A stretch of DNA of 64,000 nt from Antennarius striatus (taxonomy: Eukaryota > Chordata > Actinopteri > Lophiiformes > Antennariidae). Positions 1 through 10,133 of the stretch are shown piece after piece. Below the pieces are notes generated by a model. The model ran no database searches. It saw nothing but the letters and a program-made list of their open reading frames with translations, and was not told the DNA's origin. Where the stretch lies: NCBI RefSeq assembly GCF_040054535.1, contig NC_090797.1, positions 16,701,501-16,765,500 on the forward strand, given 5' to 3'. Numbering within the stretch: position 1 is the first letter of the stretch; the number at the start of each line of letters is the position of its first letter. Made by a program: the position numbers and the translations under genes.

Positions 1-283
1 TGCTAATACCACGAGCTCTAGCCTTTGCTTTATCAGCCAAATGGTAACATATCAAAGAGGGTACAAAGCCTGATGCGCTGAGATGGTTTTTGACATGTCC
101 CGAGGAGAGATAGTGAATATATTGGTAGGAGGAACTGCCAGGCAGGACGCCTAGAGGAAGACCAAAGAGGAGGTTTATGGATGTAGTGAAAGAGGACATG
201 AATGTAGTTGGTGTGAGAGAAGAGGATGCAGAAGACAGGGTGGTGACCCCGAAGGGAAAAGCCCAAAAGAAAAGAAGAGGAAG
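1..283 (+). mobile_element. RTE-type LINE 3' fragment with short leading shared segment
   Basis: From about 75 to 283 the plus strand matches the end of RTE ORF2, the conserved tail that reads RWFGHVQRRDSE then GRPKRRFMD in better copies here. It closes with the typical end of the element (gtggcgacccc-like, then A/G-rich). The piece is rearranged and short of residues compared with 40271-40445 and 15480-15743, so it is a dead fragment. Bases 1-74 are non-RTE sequence shared with 40205-40270. Confidence 0.7.
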
Positions 284-960
284 TTTCCAGTGGTATCCTT
301 TAGGTTGCATGGTCTATATCAGGATCTGATTGATAGTTTATGTATGAGCTCAAAATAACAACACCAATTGGTCAACCATTGTCCATTAAAAATAATACTC
401 TTTCACTATAAGCTGAGCTACATGCATCCCACTTAATGTACTCCTCATGGGCTGGATCCCCAGCCAGACGCTCCAGGGACCCAGCCCGAGTCTCCAGAAG
501 GGCGGGTCACCACCCAGAGTGACTCCGTGACAGTGCACCATAGCTAGGCAGCCGCCTGCCAGCATCCTTCCGCCCTCTCTGGAAGAACCGTGATCAGAGA
601 ACCAGCAGGTGGGGCCGTACTGGCTTCCCCCATGACCGTGGTAGCTCCCCCTGGGCCCATGAGCCCGAAAACCAGCCTCCATTTCATGACCTCCAGGAGT
701 GTGTGTCACATCTCTTCAGTGATCCGGGTTTGGTGCATTGTGGCCGGCCTGCGGTCAGTCGGAGGGCCCCCCCCCCTTGACCCTCAGGCTGACTCTGTTG
801 AAAAATCCAGCTTAATTTGTAACCTCCAGGAGGAGAGGCTGAAGATCCGCTCCCCGTGTCCGATCATCTGCTCTCATCGCTCGGATCAGCTTAGGCGCAT
901 TTCGGCCTGTGGCCTGTGGAGGCCAACTTTTCAAATTAACACCTAGCCACGTTAGCTCAA
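284..960. repeat. GC-rich dispersed composite repeat, unit 1
   Basis: No convincing gene. Bases 284-440 show nothing recognisable. From about 490 to 960 the sequence is a dispersed repeat also present at 40490-41150, and its last 150 bases recur at 1865-1945 plus 2090-2155. Short open frames on both strands come from high GC content and have no recognisable domains. Confidence 0.6.
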
Positions 961-1023
961 GCCATTCAGCTCCTCCCTTTTTGCCTCATTTTTGATAAAA
1001 ATAACAGGTTTTTAGGCTGAAAT

Positions 1024-1432
1024 TGTAGCCTCCAGGGCCCCAGGCTGAGCTCTAGACCCCCAGCCTCAGCCTCCAGGGCCCCAGACCTATGCTCTTTGGC
1101 CCGAGGCTGAGCCTCCAGGTCCCCAGCCTCAGCCCCAAGAGCCCCACTCTGAGCCCCCAGGTCCCCGGGCTGACCTCCAGAGCCCCAGGCTGACCTCCAG
1201 AGCCCCAGGCTGACCTCCAGGGCCACAGGCTGAGCCTCCAGGACCCCAGTCTCAGCCCCCAGTGCCCCAGACTGAGCCCAAAGGGCCCCAGGCTGACCTC
1301 CATAGCCCCAGCCTGAGCCCTCATGGTCCCGGGCTGACCTCCAGAGCCACAGGCTGACCTCCTGAGCCACAGACATAGGCTCCAGGGCCCCAGGCTGACC
1401 CCCAGGGCCTAGGTCCTTCCAGTTCTTTGCTT
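1024..1432. repeat. GC-rich minisatellite array 1
   Basis: Imperfect tandem array with units of about 20-24 bp. The clearest stretch (about 1165-1240) repeats CTGACCTCCAGAGCCCCAGG. Units drift between 'gacctccag' and 'gagcctccag' forms. The same motif makes a second array at 2340-2740 and a short one at 3045-3180. Low stop-codon content leaves both minus-strand frames open, giving Gly/Ala/Leu-rich repeat translations that I do not regard as a protein. Confidence 0.75.
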
Positions 1433-1439
1433 TGTGTTG

Positions 1440-1710
1440 CAGGTTCACAGCTGAGCGGTATCATCAAGTAACTAGGAACATCTGGTTGATGCTCCCTGGT
1501 TATTTAACCCCACTTGCCAATTCACTGGCGCATGTCACTGTAACTAACAAATGGTTCTGGTTACAGATGTGGAAGACACCTGGACTTTTTGATTAGTGCC
1601 ATGCTGCTAGTTGTGTTAATTTGTTGGGGTTAACTTTATTGTTAACTTTCAGAGCCACCCGCCATACATCTCCTTTTGTTTGTTGCGGTCTACGAGTTGG
1701 CCGTAACAAC
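1440..1710 (+). repeat. LTR-like direct repeat, left copy
   Basis: Pairs with 2755-3045, sharing long blocks such as 'agatgtggaagacacctgg' and 'agccacccgcc'. It ends in ...CCGTAACA followed by TTGGGGCTCGTCC, which resembles the proline-tRNA primer-binding site common after retroviral LTRs. No retroviral coding domain lies between the two copies. This could be a truncated retroelement with two LTRs or a tandem duplication of one LTR. Confidence 0.45.
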
Positions 1711-1949
1711 TTGGGGCTCGTCCAATTTAAACTTTGTATGTTATGATTTCTTTGGTTCATTCACCTCACTACAGGGATCCATGTGTGGTGCATCGTGGCT
1801 AGCCTACAGTCAGTTGGAGGCCCCCCCCTCGACCTCCAGGGTGACACTTCAAAAAATCCAACTTAATTTGTAACCTCCAGGAGGAGAGGCCGAAGATCCG
1901 CTCCCTGTGTCCGACCATCTGCTCTCATCGCTCGGATCGGCTTAGGCGC

Positions 1950-2084
1950 TGCCCCACAAACGTAATAACCCCACGTTTGTGGGAAATTATGGTAGGCGAT
2001 GGTATTACGTTTGTGGGATTATTACATTTAAAGCTGCATTTTTTTTTATTACGTTAGTTGGTTATTATGTTTGTGGGGTTTAAA
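1950..2084. mobile_element. Short MITE with 19-bp terminal inverted repeats
   Basis: Left end CCCCACAAACGTAATAACC (1952-1970) is matched on the opposite strand by the right end at 2060-2078, with one mismatch visible. There is no coding capacity. It interrupts a repeat whose uninterrupted version is at about 885-910, so the window supplies its own empty site. AGGCGC on the left and AGGCAC on the right look like a 6-bp or longer target duplication. Superfamily not assigned. Confidence 0.7.
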
Positions 2085-2337
2085 AGGCACATTTCGGCCT
2101 GTGGCCTCTGGCGGACAACTTTTCATATTAACACCTAGCCATATTAGCTCAATGACAAATTCCCCCAAACCTTGACAGCGCCCCTGGTGGTCTGCCAACG
2201 GCCTGCCAGGGGCTTTATCGGCCCCGACCGGCCCGGTTTGGGTTCACGTCTTCCTGGCCATGCCCCCTTCACCCCTTTCAGCTCTATTTAACCCCTTTTT
2301 CCTCATTTTTGATAAAATAGCAGTTTTTTAGGCTGGA

Positions 2338-2740
2338 AATGTAATCTCCAGGGCCCCAGGCTAGCTCCAGAGCCCCAGCCTCAGAGTCCAGGGCCCCAGC
2401 CTGAGCATCCAGAGCCCCAGCCTGAGCCCCCAGGGTCCCGGGCTGACCTCCAGAGCCCCAGGCTGACCTCCGGGACCACAGGTTGAACCTCCAGGACCCC
2501 AGCCTCAACCCCTAGAGCCCCAGCCGTAGCCCCCAGTGTCCCGAGCTGACCTCCAGAGCCCGATGCTGACCTCCAAGGCCACAGGCTGATCCTCCAGGAC
2601 CAAGGCCACAGCCTCTAGGCCCCAGCCTGAGCCCCAAGGGTCCCGTGCTGACCTCCACAGGCCCAGGGTGACCTCCGTGGCCCCAGACTTAGGCTCCGGG
2701 GCCCAAAGCTGACCTGCAGGGCCTTGGTCCTTCCAGGACT
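2338..2740. repeat. GC-rich minisatellite array 2
   Basis: Same imperfect unit of about 20-24 bp as at 1024-1432 ('cccaggctgacctccagag' variants). It lies between the two LTR-like direct repeats. No gene. Confidence 0.7.
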
Positions 2741-2754
2741 TTGCTTTGTGTTGC

Positions 2755-3045
2755 ATGTGCACAGCTGAGCAGGATCATCAAGTAACTGGGAACATCTGGT
2801 TGGTGCTCCAAGGTTATTTAACCCCGCCTGCAAATTCACCGGCGTGCCTAACTTTAACTCACAAATGGTACTCTTTGCAGATGTGGAAGACACCTGGACT
2901 TTTTGATTAGTGCCATGCTGCTAGTTGTGTTAATTTATTGGTGTAAAGTTGGTTGTATTTAATAAACTTGTTAACTTTTGGAGCCACCCGCCGTAGATCT
3001 CACTTTGTTTTTTGTGGTCTACGAGCCTGCCGTTACACTTGGGCT
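2755..3045 (+). repeat. LTR-like direct repeat, right copy
   Basis: Partner of 1440-1710. It carries an AATAAA signal at about 2959, ends ...CCGTTACA, and is followed by CTTGGGCTC. The poly-A signal plus a terminal CA suggests the 3' part of an LTR. Bases 3045-3180 add a short stretch of the GC-rich array. Confidence 0.45.
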
Positions 3046-3189
3046 CTGGGGCCCCAGGCTGAGCCCTCAAGTCCCTGGGTTGACCTCCAGAGCCCCAGAC
3101 TAACCTCTAGGTCCATAGACTTAGGCTCCGGGGCCCAAGAATGACCTTCAGGGCCTGTGGCTGACCTTCAAGACCCTGGACTAAGCAGC

Positions 3190-3686
3190 ACCTCACAGAA
3201 AGCTGGTTGGCTGCGCCTCTCGAGGTCCTCACCCCTGGTATTCCTGCACATACCTTTAACTGGATCGTCATAGACACAAAGTCTGAGCTGGACCACTGAG
3301 AACCACCAATAAAAGCTGTGTCATCGAGTGCACGGGTCATGGACCACTGGAGGGCCCCTGCTTAGAGATGGGTCACAAGGTGCACGGACAACACATGCTG
3401 AACCATATCTGAATGAACGCGCTGAGAAGAGGTGCCTCTCCCCGAGCCAGAGCCAGGGAGGACCCTCCACGGGCATGTCGCAGTTAATTGTTGGTCCTTG
3501 GAAAGGTTCCAGGTGGGAGCCTGAGACCCGTGATTGAGAAATGTCAGATTGGTTGCAAGCCAGTAGCGTAATCTCATTGTACTATGTATATATGTATATA
3601 TGTATATATATATATATATATATATGTATGACGATAAAGGCTTTCTATTTTCTATTCTATTCTAATGTCTGTTGCGAAACACACAT
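3190..3686 (+). repeat. LINE 3'-end-like repeat with (TA)n and TTCTA tail
   Basis: Dispersed sequence shared with 41190-41626. It ends in 'aataaagg'-like sequence (gataaaggctttc) followed by TTCTA-type short tandem repeats, as many fish LINE 3' ends do. A (TA)n-rich microsatellite at about 3584-3627 is expanded here and nearly absent in copy B at 41560. No coding sequence. Confidence 0.5.
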
Positions 3687-4074
3687 CAATCAAAATTACA
3701 CTTTTTCCCCTAATGATCTGTTGATTCATTCCTGTCACCTGCATTGCTGCAGCCACCTGCTTTGTGTCTGTTGACGTCCGTCATCCACGGTCTTTGGCTA
3801 AGAGAGTCTTCATGTTTGTGGCACGCTGTTAATGCAGATGGGTGATTACTTTGGCACAGTGTATTCGGCGCACTTTTAAATGACTCCCACATCTGTATTA
3901 AAGGCAACAAGAAAGAGAGTGAAGACCTCCGACGTTCGAATGGACGGTACCGACGGGACGGGAACATCGAATGGTTTCTGCAGCTCCGCTGCTAAGACAT
4001 TCAGACGTGAGTCAAGACAACCGAAAGTGACTAATCAACAATATCTCAACAACAAAGCCTGATCTAAATTAAAG

Positions 4075-4763
4075 ATGGCAAAGACGACGGCAGCAGATAT
4101 GGAGAAAGTGAAAAAAATCACTTAACCTTATGTCACAGGGGTTTGAGTTCTTTGGTGAAGCAAAACAACTTGGTGAAGTTAATTGAGGAGGTGCGACAAC
4201 TGAGGAATACGATCAAGGAGAAGGACGAGAAGATGGAAGAACTACAAAGAAGAGTGGATGACTTGGAGCACTATACACGGATGGACGACTTGCTGATAAC
4301 TGGTTTGGTGACAAGACATCGCAGCTCTGCCTGGACGACAGCAGAAGAAAAAGATGGTGAGAATGCTCCATCAGGTGAACTACACACTCTTGAACAACAA
4401 GTCATACACTTCTTCCAGAGTAAAGACATCCCTCTAGAAAGTAAGAACGTCTCTGCATGCCACACTCTTTCTCAGAGGCAGGGAAACAGCCCTAAGATAA
4501 TAGTGAGATTTGTTAACCGAAAACATAAAGTTGAAGTGCTCAAGTTAACTAAAAATCTCAAGGGCTCTGGAGTAAATGTGAACCAACATCTAACAAGGAA
4601 AAATGCAGAGCTGGCATGGCAGGCAAGAATGCTGAAGAAACAAAAGAAGATTGCGTTCACGTGGACTAGAAACTGTAAAGTAATGATCAAACTAAATCGA
4701 ACACCGGAGCAGGCAAAAATCGTAAATATAAAAGAAATGGAAGACTTGGAGAAATTTAAGTAA
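4075..4763 (+). pseudogene. LINE ORF1: coiled-coil RNA-binding protein, frameshifted at N-terminus
   Basis: ORF1 proteins of this LINE group are nucleic-acid chaperones that trimerise through a coiled coil and bind the element's RNA. Here the ATG at 4075 opens MAKTTAADMEKV, but that frame stops. The rest of the protein is in another frame from about 4143 to 4763 (206 codons), so a small indel lies near 4100-4140. The frame holds a heptad-rich coiled coil (EEVRQLRNTIKEKDEK, then RRVDDLEHYTR), the LLITGL strand typical of the RRM-like domain, the FVNRKHK basic segment and a charged C-terminal domain. A host LINE-1-type-domain gene is unlikely because ORF2 remains and a target duplication follow. 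Confidence 0.7.
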
Positions 4764-4846
4764 AAGTAAGATAGGAGGTAAAATGACTGTTTGGCTAAGA
4801 AAAAAACCTGGTAGCCTTGCAAACAAAAAGTAGCTAGTCTAATAAA

Positions 4847-5090
4847 ATGGAGGACCAAACAGACTTTAAACCGTTTTCATTCCAGGACTACAAATCCTAC
4901 GATCTGGAAACTGACATTGATCCTGACTCTTATCTGTCAAATAATTTAAATATGAATTGCAAATATTAGTCCGTGGATGAAGTTAATGTACTGACTGAGC
5001 AATTTTCTTTGATTCACTTCAACAGCTAGAGCCTCTATAAAAACATGGACAAAATGAAGGATTACCTAAATTTTGAGTTTAAATCCAGTC
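4847..5090 (+). pseudogene. LINE ORF2 N-terminal remnant
   Basis: The ATG at 4847 starts MEDQTDFKPFSFQDYK. The frame meets TAG at 4967-4969, then recovers as SLIHFNS and KNMDKMKDYLN before another stop. SLIHFNSRSL-type sequence is the usual lead-in to the apurinic endonuclease domain of these LINEs. The remainder is gone; the RTE begins immediately at about 5091. Confidence 0.6.
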
Positions 5091-7213
5091 TTCTTCTTCT
5101 TTTCCTTTCGGCTTTTCCCTTTAGGGGTCGCCACAGCGAATCAATTTCCTCCATCTAGCCCTGTCCTTTGAATCCTCTTCTCTCACACCAACTATCTTCA
5201 TGTCTTCCCTCATTACATCCATAAACCTCCTCTTTGGTCTTCCTCTAGGCCTCCTGCCTGGCAGTTCAAAACTCAGCATCCTTCTACCAATATGTTCACT
5301 ATCTCTCCTCTGGACATGTCCAAACCATCTCAGTCTGGCCTCTCTGACTTTATCTCCAAAACCTCTAACATGTGCTGTCCCTCTGATGTACTCATTCCTG
5401 ATCCTATCCTTCATGGTCACTCCCAGAGAGAACCTCAGCATCTTCATCTCTGCTACCTCCAGCTCTTTCTCCTGTCTTTTCTTCAGTGACACTGTCTCTA
5501 GACCAAACAACATCGCTGGTCTCACTACAGTTTTGTACACCTTTCCTTTCATTTTAGCTGAAACTCTTCTATCACACATCACACCTGACACTTTTCTCCA
5601 CCCGTTCCATCCTGCCTGGTCACGCTTCTTCACCTCTTTTCCACACTCTCCATTGCTCTGGACTGTTGACCCTAAGTACTTAAAATCCTCCACCTTCTTG
5701 ATCTCTTCTCCCTGTAGCCTCACTCTTCCACTTGGGTCCCTCTCATTCACACACATGTACTCTGTCTTACTGCGGCTAACCTTCATTCCTCTCCTTTCCA
5801 GGACAAACCTCCACCTCTCTAGCTTCTCCTCCACCTGTTCCCTGCTCTCACTACAGATCACAATGTCATCTGCAAACATCATAGTCCATGGAGATTCCTG
5901 TCTAACCTCGTCTGTCAGCCTGTCCATCTCCATAGCAACAAGAAGGGGCTCAGAGCTGATCCCTGATGCAGTCCCACCTCCACCTTGAACTCCTCTGTCA
6001 CACCTACAGCACACCTCACCACTGTCTTACAGTCCTCATACATGTCCTGCACCGCTCTAACATACTTCTCTGCCACTCCAGACTTCCTCATACAATACCA
6101 CAGTTCCTCTCTGGGCACCCTGGCATAAGCTTTCTCCAGATCTACAAAAACACAATGCAGCTCCCTCTGGCCTTCTCTGTACTTCTCTATCAACATCCTC
6201 AGAGCAAATACTGCATCTGTAGTACTCTTTTTTGGCATGAAACCATACTGCTGCTCACAAATGCTCACTTCTGCCCTTAGTCTAGCTTCCACTACTCTCT
6301 CCCATAACTTCATTGTATGGCTCATCAGCTTTATTCCTCTGTAGTTGCCACAGCTCTGCACATCTCCCTTGTTCTTAAAAATGGGCACCAGCACACTTCT
6401 CCTCCATTCCTCAGGCATCTTCTCACTATCTAAGATCCTGTTGAACAACCCAGTCAGAAACTCTACTGCTACCTCTCCTAGACACTTCCATACCTCTACA
6501 GGTATATCATCAGGACCGACTGCCTTTCCACTCTTCATCCTCTTCAATGCCCTCCTCACTTCATCCTGACTAATCTTTGCTACATCCTGGTCCACAACAG
6601 TCACCTCTTCTAGTCTTTGTTCTCTCTCATTTTCCACGTTCATCAACTCTTCAAAGTACTCTTTCCATCTTCCCATCACACTACTGGCACCTGTCAATAG
6701 ACTTCCATCCCTATCCTTAATCACCCTAACCTGCTGCACGTCCTTCCCATCTCTGTCTCTCTGTCTTGCCAACCTGTATAGATCAGTCTCTCCCTCCTTA
6801 CTGTCCAACCTAGCATACAAGTCATCATAAGCTTCTTGTTTGGCCTTTGCTACCTCTACCTTCACCTTACGCTGCATCTCCCTGTACTCCTGTCTACTCT
6901 CCTCAGTCCTCTCAGTGTCCCACTTCCTCTTAGCTAACCTCTTTCTCTGTATGCACTCCTGTACCTCCTCATTCCACCACCAAGTCTCCTTATCTACTTT
7001 CCTTCCAGATGACACACCAAGTACTCTCTTACCTGTCTCCCTGATCACATTAGCTGTAGTTGTCCAGTCATCTGGAAGCACCTCCTGACCACCCAGAGCC
7101 TGTCTTAACTCCTTCCTAAAAGTCATGCAACACTCTTCCTTTTTCAGCTTCCACCATTTCGTCTTCTGCTCTGCCTTTGCCCTCTTTATCTTCCTCACCA
7201 CTAGAGTCATCCT
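5091..7213 (-). mobile_element. RTE-clade LINE, 5'-truncated, antisense within the Tx1-like LINE
   Basis: The 3' end is at the left (about 5091, a run of CTTCTT on the plus strand) and the element is truncated at about 7213 in the linker between endonuclease and reverse transcriptase. It lacks the endonuclease domain seen separately at 8659-9302. Truncation at the 5' end is the normal result of target-primed reverse transcription. Related pieces in this window are at 75-283, 15123-15775, 39290-39965, 40271-40445 and 42736-43380. Confidence 0.8.
5121..7210 (-). pseudogene. RTE ORF2: reverse transcriptase and C-terminal domain, one frameshift
   Basis: The N-terminal segment (7210 down to about 5965) carries the fingers and palm: [48 protein letters not shown] and [15 protein letters not shown], ending at [13 protein letters not shown] single-base frameshift at about 5960 moves the frame. 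The second segment (to 5121) has the catalytic FADD box (MMFADDIVICSES), FKYLGSTV and the conserved tail RWFGHVQRRDSE, and stops after RCGDP. Apart from the shift and the missing endonuclease the domain is well preserved. The long plus-strand frame at 5200-5988 is its antisense shadow. Confidence 0.8.
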
Positions 7214-7544
7214 AAAAAATTCTATCTAAATTCAAGAAAAAAAAAAAAAGACTTAATTGATAGTTATAAATGTTTGTAAATTTTCTGAGGTGAAGTCAAT
7301 GTTTAGTGGTGAATAATTCAATTCATGCGAATGTTGTTAAAAACCAAAATAATTTTGATTTTGCTGTTGTGATTAAGTTGTGTTAACGAGGGTGGGCATT
7401 TTGCTTCAGCCCAGTCCTTTTTTGGTTACTATTGATACAATTGAAGTATGTATTGTTTTTGTTTTTTGAAATATGTTTTGTTTTTGTTTGTTTTTTAAAT
7501 ATGAAATATGAACAACCAAAATAAACTTCATTCATTCATTCACC

Positions 7545-8630
7545 CAATCGTAGAACCAGCACCGGAGGAGAGGCGTCACCACCGTTCATCTTTGCCCAGC
7601 CACATGCAGCTGAGCAGCGGATAGAGATTGCGCATCAAACCTCTATGTGTCTGGAACTTACGTGCCGAGATGATCACACAGGGCTCGTCCCGGACCGCCA
7701 CCATGCCCGCGGTACTGACACCCGAACCGTCCATCACATTGTTTATTTTAGCACAGGGACAGGACATTGCGCCTGGGCATCAGGCTGCCGGCTGCCGGCT
7801 GCCCCCCTCCCTCTCTGGAGGTGCCATGTTGACAGAAGCAGCAGAGTGAGATAGGAGTCTGGGGCCCCCCAATTGTGACCCAGGTGGAGCAACTGACTCA
7901 TGGATGTGCTCTTCGTGGATACGGGCCATGGAGGAATGCATGGGACCCTTCCTTGCCAGATGCTCCATGGACCCAGCCCGAGCCTCCAGGGCCCTGTGCT
8001 CAGCCTCCACAGGCCCAGCCTGAGCCTCCAGCAAGCCGGCAGGCTGTCTGGATGTCCTTAACCCTTGGATGCACTTGTAGGGTCAGGTATGACCCCATTG
8101 GTTGTTTTTCTTCAGCAGCTTCAAAATAGAAGCTTGTAATATAGTCATATTCCAGGTGTTCCTCATAAAATGTTTGTGACATGAGGCCATTTTCATTTTT
8201 AAAACATAATGAATTATTTTCAAGAAATGACAAGTTTTTGTATCACTAAGCCTGTCATCCATGAGCGGGGTCACATATGACCCCGAATAGGTTTGATTGG
8301 TTTTCAGATGAACTTTTACTTTTTAGCCACTTTTAGTGTCACCTGTAGACACCTCTTGTCAATTAATCACTTCTGCTGCAACTTTCCAATCAACACACCC
8401 AGCATCAGCAAGCTCTCCACCCAGGAGCTGACTTCAGCAGCTCTGTGAACTGCCTCCAGACACACAACCCGAGCCTCCAGCAGATGGCAGGTAATCGCAA
8501 CATCCAGGAAGGCCTCCACACACACAACCGGGGCCGTCAGCGACCCAAACGACCTCTGCTGCACCGCGCACATCCTCCACATATGCGGCCGACTCGTTTG
8601 ACTTCTAAGTCATTTCTCTATGAACTTAAG
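7545..8630. repeat. Composite dispersed repeat, copy A
   Basis: Shared with copy B at 41627-42700 with small indels. No recognisable gene. Around 8450-8560 it contains short imperfect repeats of 'cctccagacacacaacc' type. A piggyBac-like MITE end lies inside at 8058. A 71-codon minus-strand frame (8367-8582) is open in both copies but has no recognisable domain. Confidence 0.6.
8058..8292. mobile_element. piggyBac-like MITE fragment (TTAA-CCCTT end), copy A
   Basis: TTAA at 8058-8061 is followed directly by CCCTTGGATGCACTTGTAGG and a nearby GGTCAGGTATGACCCC palindrome. A second GGGGTCACATATGACCCC palindrome lies at about 8266-8283. TTAA target plus CCCTT terminus is the signature of piggyBac-type non-autonomous elements. 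The right terminus is not found, so the element looks truncated. The same element is at 42125-42367. Confidence 0.5.
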
Positions 8631-8658
8631 TTAGGGTTAGGGTTAAGGTTAGGGTTAG
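8631..8658 (+). repeat. Interstitial telomere-like tract, copy A
   Basis: Four TTAGGG-type units, one reading TTAAGG, sit exactly where the antisense RTE endonuclease sequence breaks off. Copy B has the same tract with about five units (42703-42736). Confidence 0.85.
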
Positions 8659-9535
8659 CCATTTCCATCCTTTTTGCAAAGTCAACCACCATCTGTCCTT
8701 CTGCATTCCTCTCCTGGATACCAAACTTGCCCATCACCTCCTCATCAGCTCTGTTTCCTGCGCCAACATGTCCATTGAAGTCTGCTCCAATGACAACTCT
8801 CTCACTTCTAGGCATGCTCTGCATCACTTCATCAAAGTCCAACCAGAATTTCTCCTTCTCCTCCAGCTCGCATCCTACCTGTGGAGCATACCCACTAACA
8901 ACACTGAACATCACACCTTCTATTTCGAGCTTCAGACTCATCACTCTATCTGACACTCTTTTTACCTCCAGGACATTCCTAACAAACTCCTCCTTCAAGA
9001 TAACTCCTACTCCATTTCCCTTCCCATCTATACCATGATAGAACAACTTGAACCCTGCTCCTAAACTTCTAGCCTTGCTACCTTTCCACCTGGTCTCCTG
9101 GACACACAGTATGTCTAACTTCCTCCTCTGCATCATGTCAACCAACTCTCTACCTTTTCCTGTCATAGTTCCAACATTCAACGTCCCTACTCTAAGTCCT
9201 ATACTCTTGGTGTTCCTCTTCTCTCTCTTCCTACGAACACACTTTCCTTCTCTCCTTCTTTGACCAACAGTAATCCAATTTCCACCGGCACCCTGTAGGT
9301 GAACAGCACCTATGGCGGTTGTTGTTAACCCGGGCCTTGACCGATCCGGTATGGAAGTCATAGGTTTGATTAGCATGTTTGATATGGCAAAAGTTTTACC
9401 TCGGATGCCCTTCCTGACACAACCCTCTGTACGTATCCGGGCGTGGGACCGACAAAATAAGACACTGGCTCGTGCCCTCTTGCGGCTACATCACCATTCA
9501 GACACACACTACACTGAATGGAATAAATTATGAGA
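8659..9535 (-). mobile_element. RTE LINE 5' part: 5' UTR and endonuclease, copy A
   Basis: On the minus strand, the RTE 5' region (about 9535-9303) leads into the endonuclease frame, which ends at the telomere-like tract. The frame contains GLRVGTLNVGTMTGKG, CVQETRW with the catalytic Glu, YHGIDGKGNGVGVIL and GADFNGHVGAGNR, and stops being RTE after DFAKRMEMA. The reverse transcriptase is missing. Without the C-terminal SDH-type motif the endonuclease would be incomplete, so this is a fossil. Copy B carries the same fragment split by a gypsy insertion (42736-43380 and 55792-56033). Confidence 0.8.
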
Positions 9536-10133
9536 CTCATGCCAGTACAGAACATATCCAATTGCTGATCCCCAAAAGCTTGGAAAATTGCTTCCTGTGG
9601 AAAATATAAGAGTAGAAAGTCTGAAAACCGATAAGTAAATGTTTAAGGTGACTATCTTCTGTGAAAAAAGTCTCATTCATTCTTTGGAGATCATGACATT
9701 GTATCTTTTACTTTGAATCTTCCTGTTGGATCTATAAAATGAGGAAGATTTTCTCCACGTGAAAATGACCTGTAATTTAACAAATAAAATGTGAAGTAAA
9801 TTATGAAACAATTGACTTGAAATTGATTTTTTTCAAAAGACTGAAACCATAGTATTTTAATAGAATTTCAAATGCAGTAAAATCACATTTGATTACATGA
9901 ACAACCTACTAACGTGTCTATCATTTCCATGTGATATCAAATAAAACACAGCCAAGGTGCACTGGTAAAAAAGTTAAAAGTTAAAAGTAAGTTAAAAGAG
10001 GGCACAATTCTCAACAGGCCTTAACAAATGACATCAAAGTCCAATGGGCATTCCCTCTTTAATATACATGAAGATGAGTTGTTGTCTTAAAACGTATATA
10101 AGTCATGAAAACACAAATGTAGACAATTGAGAG
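9536..10133 (+). promoter_or_regulatory. Upstream region of V2R gene A
   Basis: AT-rich, no coding content, about 95% or more identical to 56030-56614 in copy B. A TATATAA string lies at 10096-10102, and the equivalent in gene B is TATATAAA at 56577-56584. Both are only about 31-38 bases before the ATG, so if used they would give a very short leader. The actual start site is unknown. Confidence 0.35.

Larger units (their letters stand above)
3692..7544 (+). mobile_element. Tx1/L1-group LINE, interrupted by an RTE, TSD CAATC
   Basis: A two-ORF LINE on the plus strand: 5' region 3692-4074, ORF1 about 4075-4763, ORF2 start at 4847, and a 3' untranslated region at about 7214-7544 ending in AATAAA and a CATT-repeat tail. 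CAATC flanks it on both sides (3687-3691 and 7545-7549), and copy B at 41620-41630 is the uninterrupted site. Most of ORF2 is missing; an antisense RTE (5091-7213) sits where the rest of ORF2 should be. The Tx1/L1 assignment rests on the ORF1 type. Confidence 0.7.

Noticed and set aside
966..1448. 160-codon Gly/Ala/Leu repeat frame, and an overlapping 90-codon frame
   Set aside because: Produced by the GC-rich minisatellite; two frames are open at once and there are no gene signals.
4143..4763. Host LINE-1-type transposase-domain gene
   Set aside because: Flanked by an ORF2 remnant, LINE 3' tail and a CAATC target duplication, so it is ORF1 of a LINE.
5200..5988. 262-codon plus-strand frame
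   Set aside because: Antisense of the RTE reverse transcriptase; Ser/Leu-rich translation is typical of such shadows.
8445..9038. 197-codon plus-strand frame (also 42517-43116)
   Set aside because: Antisense to the RTE endonuclease fragment; the conserved look comes from the duplication.
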